Part shown: positions 53,176 through 61,488 of the stretch, in pieces | Layout: each line of letters starts with the position of its first letter | How positions within the stretch are numbered: position 1 is the stretch's first letter | Assembly: GCF_014203275.1 (NCBI RefSeq) | Contig: NZ_JACHIP010000003.1 | Coordinates: 248,001 to 312,000 of the forward strand | DNA from: Granulicella aggregans | Lineage (GTDB): Bacteria > Acidobacteriota > Terriglobia > Terriglobales > Acidobacteriaceae | Direction: 5' to 3' | Length of the DNA: 64,000 nucleotides | Translations under genes and position numbers: made by a program | The notes under the pieces: generated by a model | Told to the model about the DNA's origin: nothing | What the model saw: the letters and a program-made list of their open reading frames with translations, nothing else | Databases searched by the model: none

Positions 53176-53970
53176 TTATGGTTTGTGGTGGTTTTCGTAG
53201 GCAAGCATCGCTTCCAGGCAGGCTGCGGCGGCGGTGGCGGCGGCTTCGATCCAACGCTCGCCCTTTTCGGCGGAGGAGGGGTTGGGGTCGCCCATGACGC
53301 CGGAGGGGGCGATGTCGCGGGTGAGCCAGGCGAAGGTGGCAGGGGCGAACTCGGGCTTGAGGACGGAGGTTTTGGTTACGTCGGCGATGTAATTGACGGT
53401 GTAGGCGCTCGTGTCGACGAGGGCGGGCGTGGCGGCCAGCAGGACGGAGGTCTCGTACTCGCCGGCGTGGAAGCCGTAGGCGCGTTCCTGTGGGGCGATG
53501 TCTTCGAACTTCGCGCCGCCGGAGGCTCCCATCTGGAAGGTGCGGAGGCCAAACTCGGCGCGGAGGTCGCGGGCCATCACGTCGTTCAACGCGGTGTTGC
53601 CACCGTGGGAGTTGTAGAGGACGAGCTTCTTGAAGCCGGCGGCATGGAGGCTTGCGCCGAGATCGCGGAGAACGGCCATGTAAGTCTGCGCGGAGAGCGC
53701 CATGGTGCCGGGGAAGCCGATGTGCTCGTTGCTCTTGCCGTAGCAGACGGGCGGGAGAGCGTAGACGGGGGCTTCGGCTGAGAGCTTGGCGAGGGCTTTG
53801 CCGAGGAGGACGTTGTTGATGAGGGTGTCGGTGGCGAGCGGGAGGTGGTGGCCGTGTTGCTCGATGGCTGCGGTTGGGAGGACTAGTAGAGTTTTTTCGC
53901 GGTCCAGGGCATCGACTTGCTTCCAGTTGAGGTAAGCGAATTGGCGAGAGTCGGGGATCCAGGTTTGCAT
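53176..53970 (-). CDS. creatininase-family amidohydrolase
   Basis: 264 residues from ATG 53970 (AAGGAAA upstream; the open frame to 54330 is a shadow of the FAD oxidase gene). Metal-binding motif PTAAIEQHGHHLPLATDT (Glu, His, Asp), then KSNEHIGFPGT, YNSHGGNTALNDV and GFHAGEYETS. The family opens cyclic amides (creatinine) or hydrolyses formamides in riboflavin and F420 pathways. Here, between FAD oxidase, deaminase and amidase genes, a ring-opening amidohydrolase is the best inference. Confidence 0.9.
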   Translation of the reverse strand: MQTWIPDSRQFAYLNWKQVDALDREKTLLVLPTAAIEQHGHHLPLATDTLINNVLLGKALAKLSAEAPVYALPPVCYGKSNEHIGFPGTMALSAQTYMAVLRDLGASLHAAGFKKLVLYNSHGGNTALNDVMARDLRAEFGLRTFQMGASGGAKFEDIAPQERAYGFHAGEYETSVLLAATPALVDTSAYTVNYIADVTKTSVLKPEFAPATFAWLTRDIAPSGVMGDPNPSSAEKGERWIEAAATAAAACLEAMLAYENHHKP

Positions 53971-54002
53971 TTGTTTTCCTTGCTGAGTTGAACTTGTTCT
54001 AT

Positions 54003-54039
54003 CCCACCCATGCGATGAAGCCGCATGGATGGGGCACCC
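54003..54039. repeat. dispersed palindromic repeat family A
   Basis: CCCACCCATGCGATGAAGCC GCATGGATGGGGCACCC, in the 83-bp gap between FAD oxidase and creatininase-like genes, i.e. inside the putative operon. Confidence 0.7.
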
Positions 54040-54053
54040 GGAGTGTTGCAAGG

Positions 54054-55442
54054 TCAGGCGGTGGTCGGCTCTTCGGATTGTGTGCGTTGAAAGGTGGTCA
54101 TCTTGCCTGGGTTTAGAAGTCCCTTGGGGTCGTACTTGTACTTGGTCTGGAGTTGGACGTTGTCTTCGCGGTAGCGGCCGCCGCCTTCGACATTGTTGAC
54201 GTGGGGGTTGGCTACGCTGACACCGATGCTGCGGCAGAAGTCGATCATCTCGTTGAGGCGTTCTTCGGTGGTGTAGCGGACGAGCGGGATAGAGCCGGGG
54301 ATGATGGTGCCCGTGCCGGTCTTCATCCACTCGATGTGGAAGAGGATCTCGTCACCGAAGTTGGCTTTGAGTTGGGCGAACTGGTCGCGGACGGTGGCGG
54401 GGTTGAAGCCGCACTGGAGGTAGGTAAAGGCGCTGTCCTGCTTGATGGCCCAGAGGGTGGTGTGGTTCCAGGTGTAGTCGGAAAGCAGAGGCAGCGTGCG
54501 GAGGCCGGTGTACGGTGCGGCTAGGGTGATCTCGCCACCGGCTTCCACAGCGGCGGTTTGCAGGGCTTCCAGGTGGGCGGCGGCGATCATGAAGAAGATC
54601 AGGGATTTGCCGTCGCGGGTGACCTGCGCGATGGGCGAGAAGCAGGAGGGGATTGGCCACTCGAAGGTGGTGATGAGGCGCTTGGTCCAGGCTTCGGGGA
54701 CGGCGATGGTTTCGCTGAAGGTGAAGGCTTCGTCGAAGGTGGGGAAGGCGACGACGCACTGGGCCCATTCGACAGCAGGGGTGAGGGCGAGCCAGATGCG
54801 GGTGATGATGCCGTTGGTGCCCCAGGAGTGCATGACGTCGTGGACGGCGGTGCCCTCGTGGAGGACGACGCGTGGTGTGGCTTCCATGGTGACGACCTCG
54901 ATGGCGCGGACGGTCTGGAAGTCGCGGAGGCCGCCGTGGGCGATGGAGCCGATGCCGCCGGAGCCGCCGCCGAGGAAGCCGCCGACGGAGGCTTTGACGA
55001 CGGTGCTGGGGTAGCAGCGGAGCTCGAAGCCCTGCTCGCGGGCGGCGGCTTCGAGGACGCCGAGGCGGACTCCGGGCTGGCAGATGACTACGCCGTCGGG
55101 GGTGATCTCTTCGATGGCGTCCATCTTGATAAGGTCGAGGACGACGCCTCCGTTCAGGGGGATCGCCTGGCCGTAGTTGCCGGTGCCTGCGCCTCTGGCT
55201 GTGACGGGGATCTCTTGCTGGTGGCAGTAGGTGAGGACCGCGATGATCTCTTCGACCGAGATGGGCTGGATGGCTACGTCGGCGGTCTTGTCTTCGAGCT
55301 GCTTTTTGAGGATGGGGGAGTACCAGTAGAAGTCGCGGGAGAGGCGCTGGACGGTCTGGGCGTTGGTGATGAGGCGTGATGGCTCGGAGAGGCAGGCGGT
55401 GAGGGCGGCGATGTCGGATTCAGATAGACGTGGTTCGGTCAT
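54054..55442 (-). CDS. FAD-binding oxidase/dehydrogenase (VAO/PCMH type)
   Basis: 462 residues from ATG 55442, overlapping the deaminase stop by 4 bp (ATGA). FAD-binding PCMH domain: ISVEEIIAVLTYCHQQEIPV, ARGAGTGNYGQAIPLNGGVV, FLGGGSGGIGSIAHGGLRDF. The C-terminal region ends with YDPKGLLNPGKMTTFQ, the usual terminal signature of lactate/glycolate-type FAD oxidases. It has no Cys-rich domain. It oxidises a hydroxy- or amine-type carbon; substrate inferred to be an intermediate of the surrounding pathway. Confidence 0.9.
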   Translation of the reverse strand: MTEPRLSESDIAALTACLSEPSRLITNAQTVQRLSRDFYWYSPILKKQLEDKTADVAIQPISVEEIIAVLTYCHQQEIPVTARGAGTGNYGQAIPLNGGVVLDLIKMDAIEEITPDGVVICQPGVRLGVLEAAAREQGFELRCYPSTVVKASVGGFLGGGSGGIGSIAHGGLRDFQTVRAIEVVTMEATPRVVLHEGTAVHDVMHSWGTNGIITRIWLALTPAVEWAQCVVAFPTFDEAFTFSETIAVPEAWTKRLITTFEWPIPSCFSPIAQVTRDGKSLIFFMIAAAHLEALQTAAVEAGGEITLAAPYTGLRTLPLLSDYTWNHTTLWAIKQDSAFTYLQCGFNPATVRDQFAQLKANFGDEILFHIEWMKTGTGTIIPGSIPLVRYTTEERLNEMIDFCRSIGVSVANPHVNNVEGGGRYREDNVQLQTKYKYDPKGLLNPGKMTTFQRTQSEEPTTA

Positions 55443-55987
55443 GCCTTGCCTTTCTTTGCAGCCTTCTTCAGCGTACGCGGCCCGGACTTCCACTGCTCGA
55501 AGACCTTGAGCATGTTGGGGTGGGTGAAGAGGGCGTAGGCTTCATCGCGGAGGAGTGGGCCGTCGACGATGCAGGGCATGTCGCTGCGGGTAGAGACCTC
55601 GCGGGCGGGGATTTTGATCTGGTTGCAGTGGCGGTTGGCGTCGTCGATGGTTGCGCCGTAGACGACGCGGTCGAGGCCGGACCAGAGGATGTTTGCCATG
55701 CACATCGCGCAGGGCTCGCAGGTGGAGTACATGGTGTAGCCCTTGAGCGAACGGCCCTTGCCCTTCTTTGCAAGCTTCTTGCAGGCCTTGCGGACGGTGC
55801 GGAGCTCGGCGTGGGAGCTGGGGTCGTTCTCGGCGGCTACGGCGTTCAGGGCCTTTATCAGCGGCTTGCCGGTGGCGGTCTCGACGATGAGAGCGCCGAA
55901 AGGAACAGGTGTTTTCGTGGTCATGGACTTCATGGTGAAGCGGATGACGGAGGCGAGGTAGGTTTCGTCGGTAGGTATTGTTGTCAT
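55439..55987 (-). CDS. nucleoside/guanine-type zinc deaminase
   Basis: 182 residues, cytidine-deaminase-like superfamily. Zinc motif SSHAELRTVRKA (H-A-E) and TCEPCAMCMANILWSGLDRV (P-C-x2-C). The family includes guanine deaminase and tRNA adenosine deaminase; the latter is less likely because this gene is co-translated with an oxidase gene in a catabolic cluster. The C-terminus is Lys-rich. It removes an exocyclic amino group from a purine-, pyrimidine- or triazine-like ring (inference on substrate). Confidence 0.88.
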   Translation of the reverse strand: MTTIPTDETYLASVIRFTMKSMTTKTPVPFGALIVETATGKPLIKALNAVAAENDPSSHAELRTVRKACKKLAKKGKGRSLKGYTMYSTCEPCAMCMANILWSGLDRVVYGATIDDANRHCNQIKIPAREVSTRSDMPCIVDGPLLRDEAYALFTHPNMLKVFEQWKSGPRTLKKAAKKGKA

Positions 55988-56052
55988 TGGCTTGGCTCAG
56001 TACACGGCTTCGGCTGAAAGGGGCGGACGGTATGGGTGGCGTTAGCAGTCAA

Positions 56053-56081
56053 GGGGTCCGTCGCTTCGCGAAGCAATGACG
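56053..56081. repeat. short palindromic element, possible repeat
   Basis: GGGTCCGTCGCTTCGCGAAG followed by CAATGAC. The core GCTTCGCGAAGC is a perfect palindrome, and the GA(T/A)GAC-like end resembles families B and C. Seen once in this window. Confidence 0.4.
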
Positions 56082-56090
56082 GCAAAAAGC

Positions 56091-57086
56091 TTATTGCGGC
56101 AGGTACTGGAGCGTGTAAGCCTTCGATGGCTCAATCGGTGTCGTGATGACCTTGAGGTCGAGCAGCTGGTTGTACATGGTGGCCCAGCGCTGGGTGGTGA
56201 ACTTGCCGAGCATGTCGCCCGAGGCTAGCTTCGGGTCATCGGGGCCGTCGCCGGTGAGGAAGTGCTGGTCCTTCAGGGCCTGATAGCTGAAGGCCATCTG
56301 GCCTTGGCTCATGGCGGGGTTCAGCTTCGTGATCTCGGCGTTGGCGAGGGTGGGGTCGGCGAGGTAGTCGCGCCAGCCCTTGGTAGAGGCCCGGACGAAC
56401 TTGGCGACGATGTCGGGGTGGTCGTGAAGGAAGCTCTCGGAGGTCTCGTAGACGCGGTACGGGGAGTAGCCGGAGTCGCCTATCGGGAGGGTGCGGACCT
56501 TGGCCCCGGCCTTCTCTGCGAAGTAAGGCTCAGAGGTGACGAAGCATTGTTGGATGTAGTTGGGGTCGGAGAGGAAGTTCGCGACGGAGAGGGTAGCGGG
56601 GATCTCGCGGGCGTTGTCGAGGTGGTACTTCTTGACCAGATATTGAAACCAGATGGAGCCGGGGAGAACCGCGATGGCGTGGCCGTTGAGGTCGGCGAAG
56701 GTCTTGACGGGTGAGTCGGAGTGGACCATGACGCACTGGGGGTCTCGCTGCATGGTGGCGGCGACGGCGACCAGAGGGAGACCCTTTGATACGGAGACCA
56801 GCGTCTTGTCGGAGGAGCTCATGCCGAAGTCGGCGTTGCCGCTGGCTACGAGCTGGTCAGCAACGATAGAGGGGCCACCGGGGTTGATGGTGACATCGAG
56901 GCCTTCCTGCTTGTAATAGCCCTTGAGGAGGGCAGTGTAGAAGCCGCCGTGCTCGGGCTGGGGGTACCAGTCGGTCTGCAAGGTGACGTGAAAGAGGCCG
57001 TTGGCGGGGGCGGGTTTCTTGCAGGACGTGAGAAGGAGGACGACTCCGGTGCAGAGCAGGATGAGTGAGGATGGAACCTTCCGCAT
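56091..57086 (-). CDS. NMT1/THI5-type substrate-binding lipoprotein
   Basis: 331 residues from ATG 57086. Lipoprotein signal peptide with lipobox LLTSC (Cys around 22). The family pattern QTDWYPQPEHGGFYTALLKG YYKQEGLDV is that of ThiY/SsuA-like proteins, followed by DFGMSSSDKTLVSVSKGLPL. It captures small N- or S-containing organic molecules such as pyrimidine precursors, taurine or nitrate for the permease/ATPase pair encoded downstream. An overlapping TTG start at 57140 with the amidase stop is possible but less likely. Confidence 0.88.
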   Translation of the reverse strand: MRKVPSSLILLCTGVVLLLTSCKKPAPANGLFHVTLQTDWYPQPEHGGFYTALLKGYYKQEGLDVTINPGGPSIVADQLVASGNADFGMSSSDKTLVSVSKGLPLVAVAATMQRDPQCVMVHSDSPVKTFADLNGHAIAVLPGSIWFQYLVKKYHLDNAREIPATLSVANFLSDPNYIQQCFVTSEPYFAEKAGAKVRTLPIGDSGYSPYRVYETSESFLHDHPDIVAKFVRASTKGWRDYLADPTLANAEITKLNPAMSQGQMAFSYQALKDQHFLTGDGPDDPKLASGDMLGKFTTQRWATMYNQLLDLKVITTPIEPSKAYTLQYLPQ

Positions 57087-57136
57087 CGTGGTGAGGGTCT
57101 CCTGGTGAGTGTGGGTGTGATTGCAGGATAGCAGCG

Positions 57137-58447
57137 TCAAAGAGCTGCCGCGAAGGCTAAGAGTTCCGCGTCTTTCAGGCGAGGCGCGCAGAGTTGCATG
57201 CCGGTGCCGAAGTGCTCACCGTGGGATGTAGCGAGAAGTTCGCCGGCGAGGGTGACCGTTGGCAGGCCGGCCATGCTGATGGGGCAGGTGTAGCGGAGGA
57301 TGCGGGCGCGGGCTCCGCTCTGATCATCGCCGGCGACGAGGCGGCTGACCGGAGCGCAGGGGAGCAAAAGAAAGTCGAAGCGGGTGAAGAGTTCGTCAAT
57401 GGTTGCGCGGAAGGCTTCGAGGCGCTGGTGGAGGGCTGCGAGTTGGGCTGGGGTGATGGTTTCGCCCCAGGTCAGGCGTTCCGCGATGGAGGGCTCAAAC
57501 TCTGAGAAATGGCCCCGATGATATCTGGACGCTTCGCTGGCTTGGATAGTGGTGAAGATCTCTTTGCAGTCTTGCCACGTGGTGGTCTCGAAGGTCTCGA
57601 TGGTGGCGCCGTGTTCGGTGAGGCGATGTTGCCATGCGGTGAAGGCGGCTAGGACATCGGGGTCGCAGTCGTAGAGGAAGTCGGCAGTAGGAATGCCGAT
57701 TCGTGGGTTGCCAGGGGTAGGAACGCGCGCGATGGCGAAGACGGCTTCGCCAAGGAGCGGGGCGTCGCGGAGGTCATGGAAGAGGAGGCCCAGGGTGTCG
57801 AAGGACTCGGCAAGATGAGCGCCGCCTTGCCAGCAGATAGTTTCTGGAAAGAGGCCGAGGGAAGCGCGGTAACCAGCCAGGCCGCAGAGGGCGGCTGGGA
57901 CGCGGACGGAACCGCCGGTGTCGGTGCCAATGGCGAACATCGCCGAGCCTTCCTGGACGCTGGCTACTGCGCCGGAGGAAGAACCGCCGGTGAGGAGCGA
58001 CGGGTCGCGGGGCTGGAGGCAATCGCCGTACTCGGGGTTTTCGCCGGTGATGCCGTAGGCGAGGGGGTGGAGATGGGTCTTGCCGGTGATGACGGCACCG
58101 GCGGCGAGGAGACGGTCGACGATCCAGGCGTTGGTCAGAGCTGGCGGGTTGTGGGCTTCATAGAACTTTGAGCCGCAGGTGGCAACGGTGCCGATGATGT
58201 CGAAGCAGTCTTTTACCGAGACGGGGATGCCGTAGAGCGGCGGGCGGTCATCTGCTTCGGGAAACTTCGCGGGGAGGGCGAGGGCTTCACGAATAGCGAG
58301 GGCAGAGTCGCGGTGGAGATAGGTGTTGCCGTTGCCGGGGTGCTTGTCGGCGTTCTTCTGGGCTTCGATCATTACCGTTGCGGGATCGACCTCTCCCGAA
58401 GCTATGAGGGCGCGGAGGGCGGCGATAGGAGGGGCAGTATCAGGCAT
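57137..58447 (-). CDS. amidase-signature hydrolase (AtzE/HpxY-like)
   Basis: 436 residues. The Ser-Ser-Lys triad is in place: Lys in YGIPVSVKDCFDI, Ser in LLTGGSSSGAVASVQEG and the cis-Ser in IGTDTGGSVRVPAALCGLAG. Amidases of this type cleave carboxybiuret, allophanate or oxamate-like ureides. Its 5' end overlaps the DUF2165 gene by 8 bp. An HpxZ/AtzH-like partner gene is encoded 3 kb away in the divergent set, as in hpx and atz clusters. No small AtzG-type subunit gene is visible. Confidence 0.9.
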   Translation of the reverse strand: MPDTAPPIAALRALIASGEVDPATVMIEAQKNADKHPGNGNTYLHRDSALAIREALALPAKFPEADDRPPLYGIPVSVKDCFDIIGTVATCGSKFYEAHNPPALTNAWIVDRLLAAGAVITGKTHLHPLAYGITGENPEYGDCLQPRDPSLLTGGSSSGAVASVQEGSAMFAIGTDTGGSVRVPAALCGLAGYRASLGLFPETICWQGGAHLAESFDTLGLLFHDLRDAPLLGEAVFAIARVPTPGNPRIGIPTADFLYDCDPDVLAAFTAWQHRLTEHGATIETFETTTWQDCKEIFTTIQASEASRYHRGHFSEFEPSIAERLTWGETITPAQLAALHQRLEAFRATIDELFTRFDFLLLPCAPVSRLVAGDDQSGARARILRYTCPISMAGLPTVTLAGELLATSHGEHFGTGMQLCAPRLKDAELLAFAAAL

Positions 58448-58934
58448 GTTCTTGATCCGGTGTAGTGACGTAGAGAAGGGTGATCCCCAGGATTACGACG
58501 AGACGGAAGGCTGGGTCCTGGCCGTTCCAGATCTTGGATTGCCACATGAGATACCACTCGCCGCCGACGGCGATGAAGCCGACGAACCAGAGAACGATGC
58601 CGAGGGTGAGCGCGGCGACGGCGGGGGATTTAGCGGCGTTGAAGGTTGCAGCGGGAAGCTTCAACGCACGGAGGAGGCTGATGCCGCCCCACCATGCGAT
58701 GACGGTGGTGATGGACTCCCACAGGATGACGAAGTCGTATGCGACGTGGTGGAAGGCGGGCGAGTTGATCGCTCGCCACATGCCCTGATTGCCGGGGAAG
58801 GTGGTGTCCATCTGGAGGACGTGGCGGACGAACTGGAAGTTCGAGTCGTAGTCCGTGAAGTTATTGAAGACGACGAGCGAGCAGAAGAAGGCGACGCCAA
58901 GGACGAGGATGCACTTCGAGAGACGGACCGCCAT
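58440..58934 (-). CDS. DUF2165-family membrane protein
   Basis: 164 residues, four transmembrane helices (about 7-24, 70-90, 105-125 and 145-160), with FVRHVLQMDTTFPGNQGMWR and a large loop between helices 1 and 2, a pattern of DUF2165. Function unknown. It overlaps the amidase gene start by 8 bp and follows the cytochrome gene by 47 bp, so it is part of the catabolic operon. Could be a transporter accessory protein. Confidence 0.8.
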   Translation of the reverse strand: MAVRLSKCILVLGVAFFCSLVVFNNFTDYDSNFQFVRHVLQMDTTFPGNQGMWRAINSPAFHHVAYDFVILWESITTVIAWWGGISLLRALKLPAATFNAAKSPAVAALTLGIVLWFVGFIAVGGEWYLMWQSKIWNGQDPAFRLVVILGITLLYVTTPDQEHA

Positions 58935-58981
58935 CGATCTCCTAGAGAGCTGGTTGCTTGCGGGGCTTCGCGTAGAGCGAC

Positions 58982-59857
58982 TCAGGGCGCGAAGGTCTGA
59001 AAGTAACGAGTCAGGGCTTTGAGTGTGGCTTGATCATACTTCAGATTGGGGGGCATCTTGGCGTCGGGTTTGAGGGACATGGGATCGTGGACCCAGGTGG
59101 CAAAGTAGTCGGGGCGGGACTTCGCGACTTCTGCAAGATGTTGCCAAGTGCGATGGGCCTTCGTGCCTCCGGTCTCGCCGGAGTTGTGGCAGCGAATGCA
59201 GTTCTGTTGCGCGATGCGAAAACCGTCGAGGACGGGTGAGCCGGGTGGGAGTTGAGCGGAGTTCGGTGGGGTGATGGAGGTGAAGAGTGAGGTGGAGGGC
59301 AATAGTTCGAGGCGAATGATCTCGGCAGGGTGTTGGGCACGCTCGTCTTGATTCAGGACCTGGAAGGAGGGAACGAAGTCCTGGTAGGCGATGAAGTACG
59401 GCATGGGATCGTAGGTGTGGTTCTTTCTCGCCCAGGCGTGGGGAGATAACCCGTCGATCGTGAGAACGAGGATGGGATGGTGATCGAGGATGGCCTGGCG
59501 GGGGAAGGGAGAGTTATAGCTATCCCGGCAGAGCGCGACTGCAGCGACCCTGGGATCGGACGGATAGATTGCGCGGATGAGAGTGTCAAGATCGACGCCT
59601 TTGAGGCGTGCGTGGGAGGTGGGCAGTTCGGGGAAGTTCTCATCCGCCTTGAGGATGGTTGTCTTTTGAGGAAGACCGGCGAGGAAGGCACGAGATAGGA
59701 AGATGTTGGATATCGTTTTGCCGCTTGAATCGAGGATAAAGACCTCGAGGTCGGACGGGGAGTGACGATGCGCTGCAGGGGTGGGCCGCCTGTTCTGCTG
59801 CCCTGCTGCGACCAGACCAACAGAGAGCGCGAAGATGAGGGCAGCCTGCCGAAGCAT
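58982..59857 (-). CDS. exported cytochrome c-type protein with unknown N-terminal domain
   Basis: 291 residues. Signal peptide to about residue 20. A C-terminal monohaem domain has the CxxCH motif in QQNCIRCHNSG and a candidate axial Met in DAKMPPNLKYDQ. The N-terminal about 190 residues (LEVFILDSSGKTISNIFLSR, LKGVDLDTLIRAIYPSDPRV) resemble the small molybdopterin-oxidoreductase-fold proteins only vaguely, so I do not assign them. First gene of the minus-strand set; it could accept electrons from the FAD oxidase reaction only indirectly, because it is periplasmic. Confidence 0.8.
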   Translation of the reverse strand: MLRQAALIFALSVGLVAAGQQNRRPTPAAHRHSPSDLEVFILDSSGKTISNIFLSRAFLAGLPQKTTILKADENFPELPTSHARLKGVDLDTLIRAIYPSDPRVAAVALCRDSYNSPFPRQAILDHHPILVLTIDGLSPHAWARKNHTYDPMPYFIAYQDFVPSFQVLNQDERAQHPAEIIRLELLPSTSLFTSITPPNSAQLPPGSPVLDGFRIAQQNCIRCHNSGETGGTKAHRTWQHLAEVAKSRPDYFATWVHDPMSLKPDAKMPPNLKYDQATLKALTRYFQTFAP

Positions 59858-59929
59858 GAAAGCAGCCTATCGCGGAAAGCGCCGAAGTGCCTACGATGTT
59901 TATTTTTGAGCGTGATAGAGTACGGGGCT
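59858..59929. promoter_or_regulatory. divergent promoter region of the catabolic cluster
   Basis: 72 bp between the divergent cytochrome and RidA genes; it must hold the start signals of both gene sets. AT-richer than the genes, with TTTATTTTTGAGCGTG around 59900-59915. No operator is assigned. Confidence 0.5.
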
Positions 59930-60406
59930 ATGGAAGAAAAAGCAGGTATAGCTGTTGTCGGAGATGCGGAAGAGAGACTGGCTGCGGCGGGGATCGTATT
60001 GCCGGAACTGCCCGCCCCGGGCGGGAATTATCTCTCGGCAAAGACGGTGGGGAAGCTGGTCTATCTGGCTGGGGTGATTTCATCGGATGAAAGTGGAATT
60101 GTTACGGGGCAGGTTCTCGCTATCGAAGAAGGGTACCGCGCGGCGCGTCTTTGCGGCTTGACGCAGCTCGCGGTGTTGAAGCGGCATCTGGGATCTCTGA
60201 ACGCGGTGAAGAGCGTGGTGAGCGTGAATGGATATGTGAACGCGCCGCAGGAGTTTGCGGATTCGCCGAAGGTTGTGAACGGATTTTCGGACCTGTTGGT
60301 AAAGGTATTTGGCGACGCGGGACGGCACGTGCGGGCGGCTGTGGGGGTGAACGCGTTGCCCAGGAATGCGATGGTGGAAGTGCAGATGGTGGTGGAGATC
60401 TTTTAG
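59930..60406 (+). CDS. RidA/YjgF family protein
   Basis: 158 residues from ATG 59930, longer than the usual 130. Family pattern: PAPGGNYLSAKTVGKLVYLA, GVISSDESG, SVNGYVNAPQEF, and the substrate-binding Arg in RHVRAAVGVNALPRNAMVEV. RidA proteins hydrolyse reactive enamines/imines or, as RutC, act in pyrimidine breakdown. It is 8 bp before the acetamidase-like gene, so it is in the same operon. Confidence 0.88.
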   Translation: MEEKAGIAVVGDAEERLAAAGIVLPELPAPGGNYLSAKTVGKLVYLAGVISSDESGIVTGQVLAIEEGYRAARLCGLTQLAVLKRHLGSLNAVKSVVSVNGYVNAPQEFADSPKVVNGFSDLLVKVFGDAGRHVRAAVGVNALPRNAMVEVQMVVEIF

Positions 60407-60414
60407 GAGCTGGG

Positions 60415-61347
60415 ATGGCGGAGTTTGAGTTGGGGGCGGAGCCTACGCATTCGGTTTGGAATAAGGAACTGGAACCGAGGCTGGAAATTGAAAGTGGCGA
60501 TACAGTTCACTTCGAGTGCCTGGATGCAAGCGGCGGACAGGTGAAACCGGGGGCGACGGTTCAGGACTTTCTTGGCATCGAACGCGACAGGATTCACGCG
60601 CTGACTGGGCCGGTGTATGTGAGGGGATCAGCGGCGGGGGATGTGCTCGAGGTTGAAGTGCTGGAGGTCAGGCACAAGGGTTGGGGATGGACGAGCACCA
60701 TCGCGGGGCTGGGGTTTCTCGACGAGCGGTTTACTGAGCCGAGTTTGTTTCATTGGGATTTGGATGGCGAGGTGTCGCGGTCGCTGGCTCCGGCGGTGTT
60801 GCCGCTGCGGCCTTTTTGCGGCGTGATGGGAGTGGCTCCGGGCGAAGCTGGGGTGTTCAAGACGCGACCGCCGGGAACGTTTGGCGGGAACATGGATGTG
60901 CGGGATTTGGTGACGGGATCGACGTTGTATCTGCCGGTGTTCAATGCGGGGGCGTTGTTTTCTTGCGGAGACGCCCATGCGGCACAGGGCGATGGAGAGG
61001 TATGCATCAACGGGATCGAATGCCCGGCTGATGTGACACTGCGATTCAAGGTGCATAAGGGAAAGGCGCTGGCGGGGCCGGTGGTGGATGCTCCCTATGT
61101 CGCGGTAGACCCGCTGGGTCAGTGGACGGTGGTCGAGTCTTCGCCTGATGCGCTGGGAGCGGCGAAGGCGGCTACCTCACGGATGGTGGACCTGCTGGTA
61201 GAAGGGTGGGGTTTCTCGGAGTTGCATGCGTATTTGCTTTGCAGCGTGGCGATGGATCTACGGCTGGCGCAGGTAGTGAATCGGCCGATGGTGACGGTGG
61301 CGGCTTCGATTGGTAAGAGTATCTTGCCTGGGCGACGACTGTTTTAG
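60415..61347 (+). CDS. acetamidase/formamidase family protein
   Basis: 310 residues from ATG 60415 (AGGAG just upstream; the frame open from 60151 overlaps ridA and is a shadow). Family features: HFECLDASGGQV, GPVYVRGSAAGDVLEVEVLE, RPFCGVMGVAPGEAG, GNMDVRDLVTGSTLYLPVFN and CGDAHAAQGDGEVC. Releases ammonia from a small amide such as formamide; this would be the last nitrogen-releasing step. Confidence 0.92.
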   Translation: MAEFELGAEPTHSVWNKELEPRLEIESGDTVHFECLDASGGQVKPGATVQDFLGIERDRIHALTGPVYVRGSAAGDVLEVEVLEVRHKGWGWTSTIAGLGFLDERFTEPSLFHWDLDGEVSRSLAPAVLPLRPFCGVMGVAPGEAGVFKTRPPGTFGGNMDVRDLVTGSTLYLPVFNAGALFSCGDAHAAQGDGEVCINGIECPADVTLRFKVHKGKALAGPVVDAPYVAVDPLGQWTVVESSPDALGAAKAATSRMVDLLVEGWGFSELHAYLLCSVAMDLRLAQVVNRPMVTVAASIGKSILPGRRLF

Positions 61348-61394
61348 CGACCGTAGCTGAAAGCTAGTGAGTGATGTGGTCAGGGAGCGGGGAC

Positions 61395-61452
61395 GCAGGT
61401 CCTTAGACTGCGCCATTCGCGATGGAGCAGCGAATGGCGCCGCTCAGGATGA
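61395..61452. repeat. dispersed repeat family B, complete copy
   Basis: GCAGGTCCTTAGACTGCG start; central perfect palindrome GCGCCATTCGC / GCGAATGGCGC; CGCTCAGGATGA end. It lies between the acetamidase and HpxZ-like genes. Confidence 0.7.
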
Positions 61453-61488
61453 AGGATTATTCGTTTGAGAGATGGAGGGTTGGTGGCA

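Noticed and set aside
53971..54330. 120-residue N-terminal extension of the creatininase-like protein
   Set aside because: Antisense-like composition within the FAD oxidase 3' end; ATG 53970 has its own SD and fits the family length.
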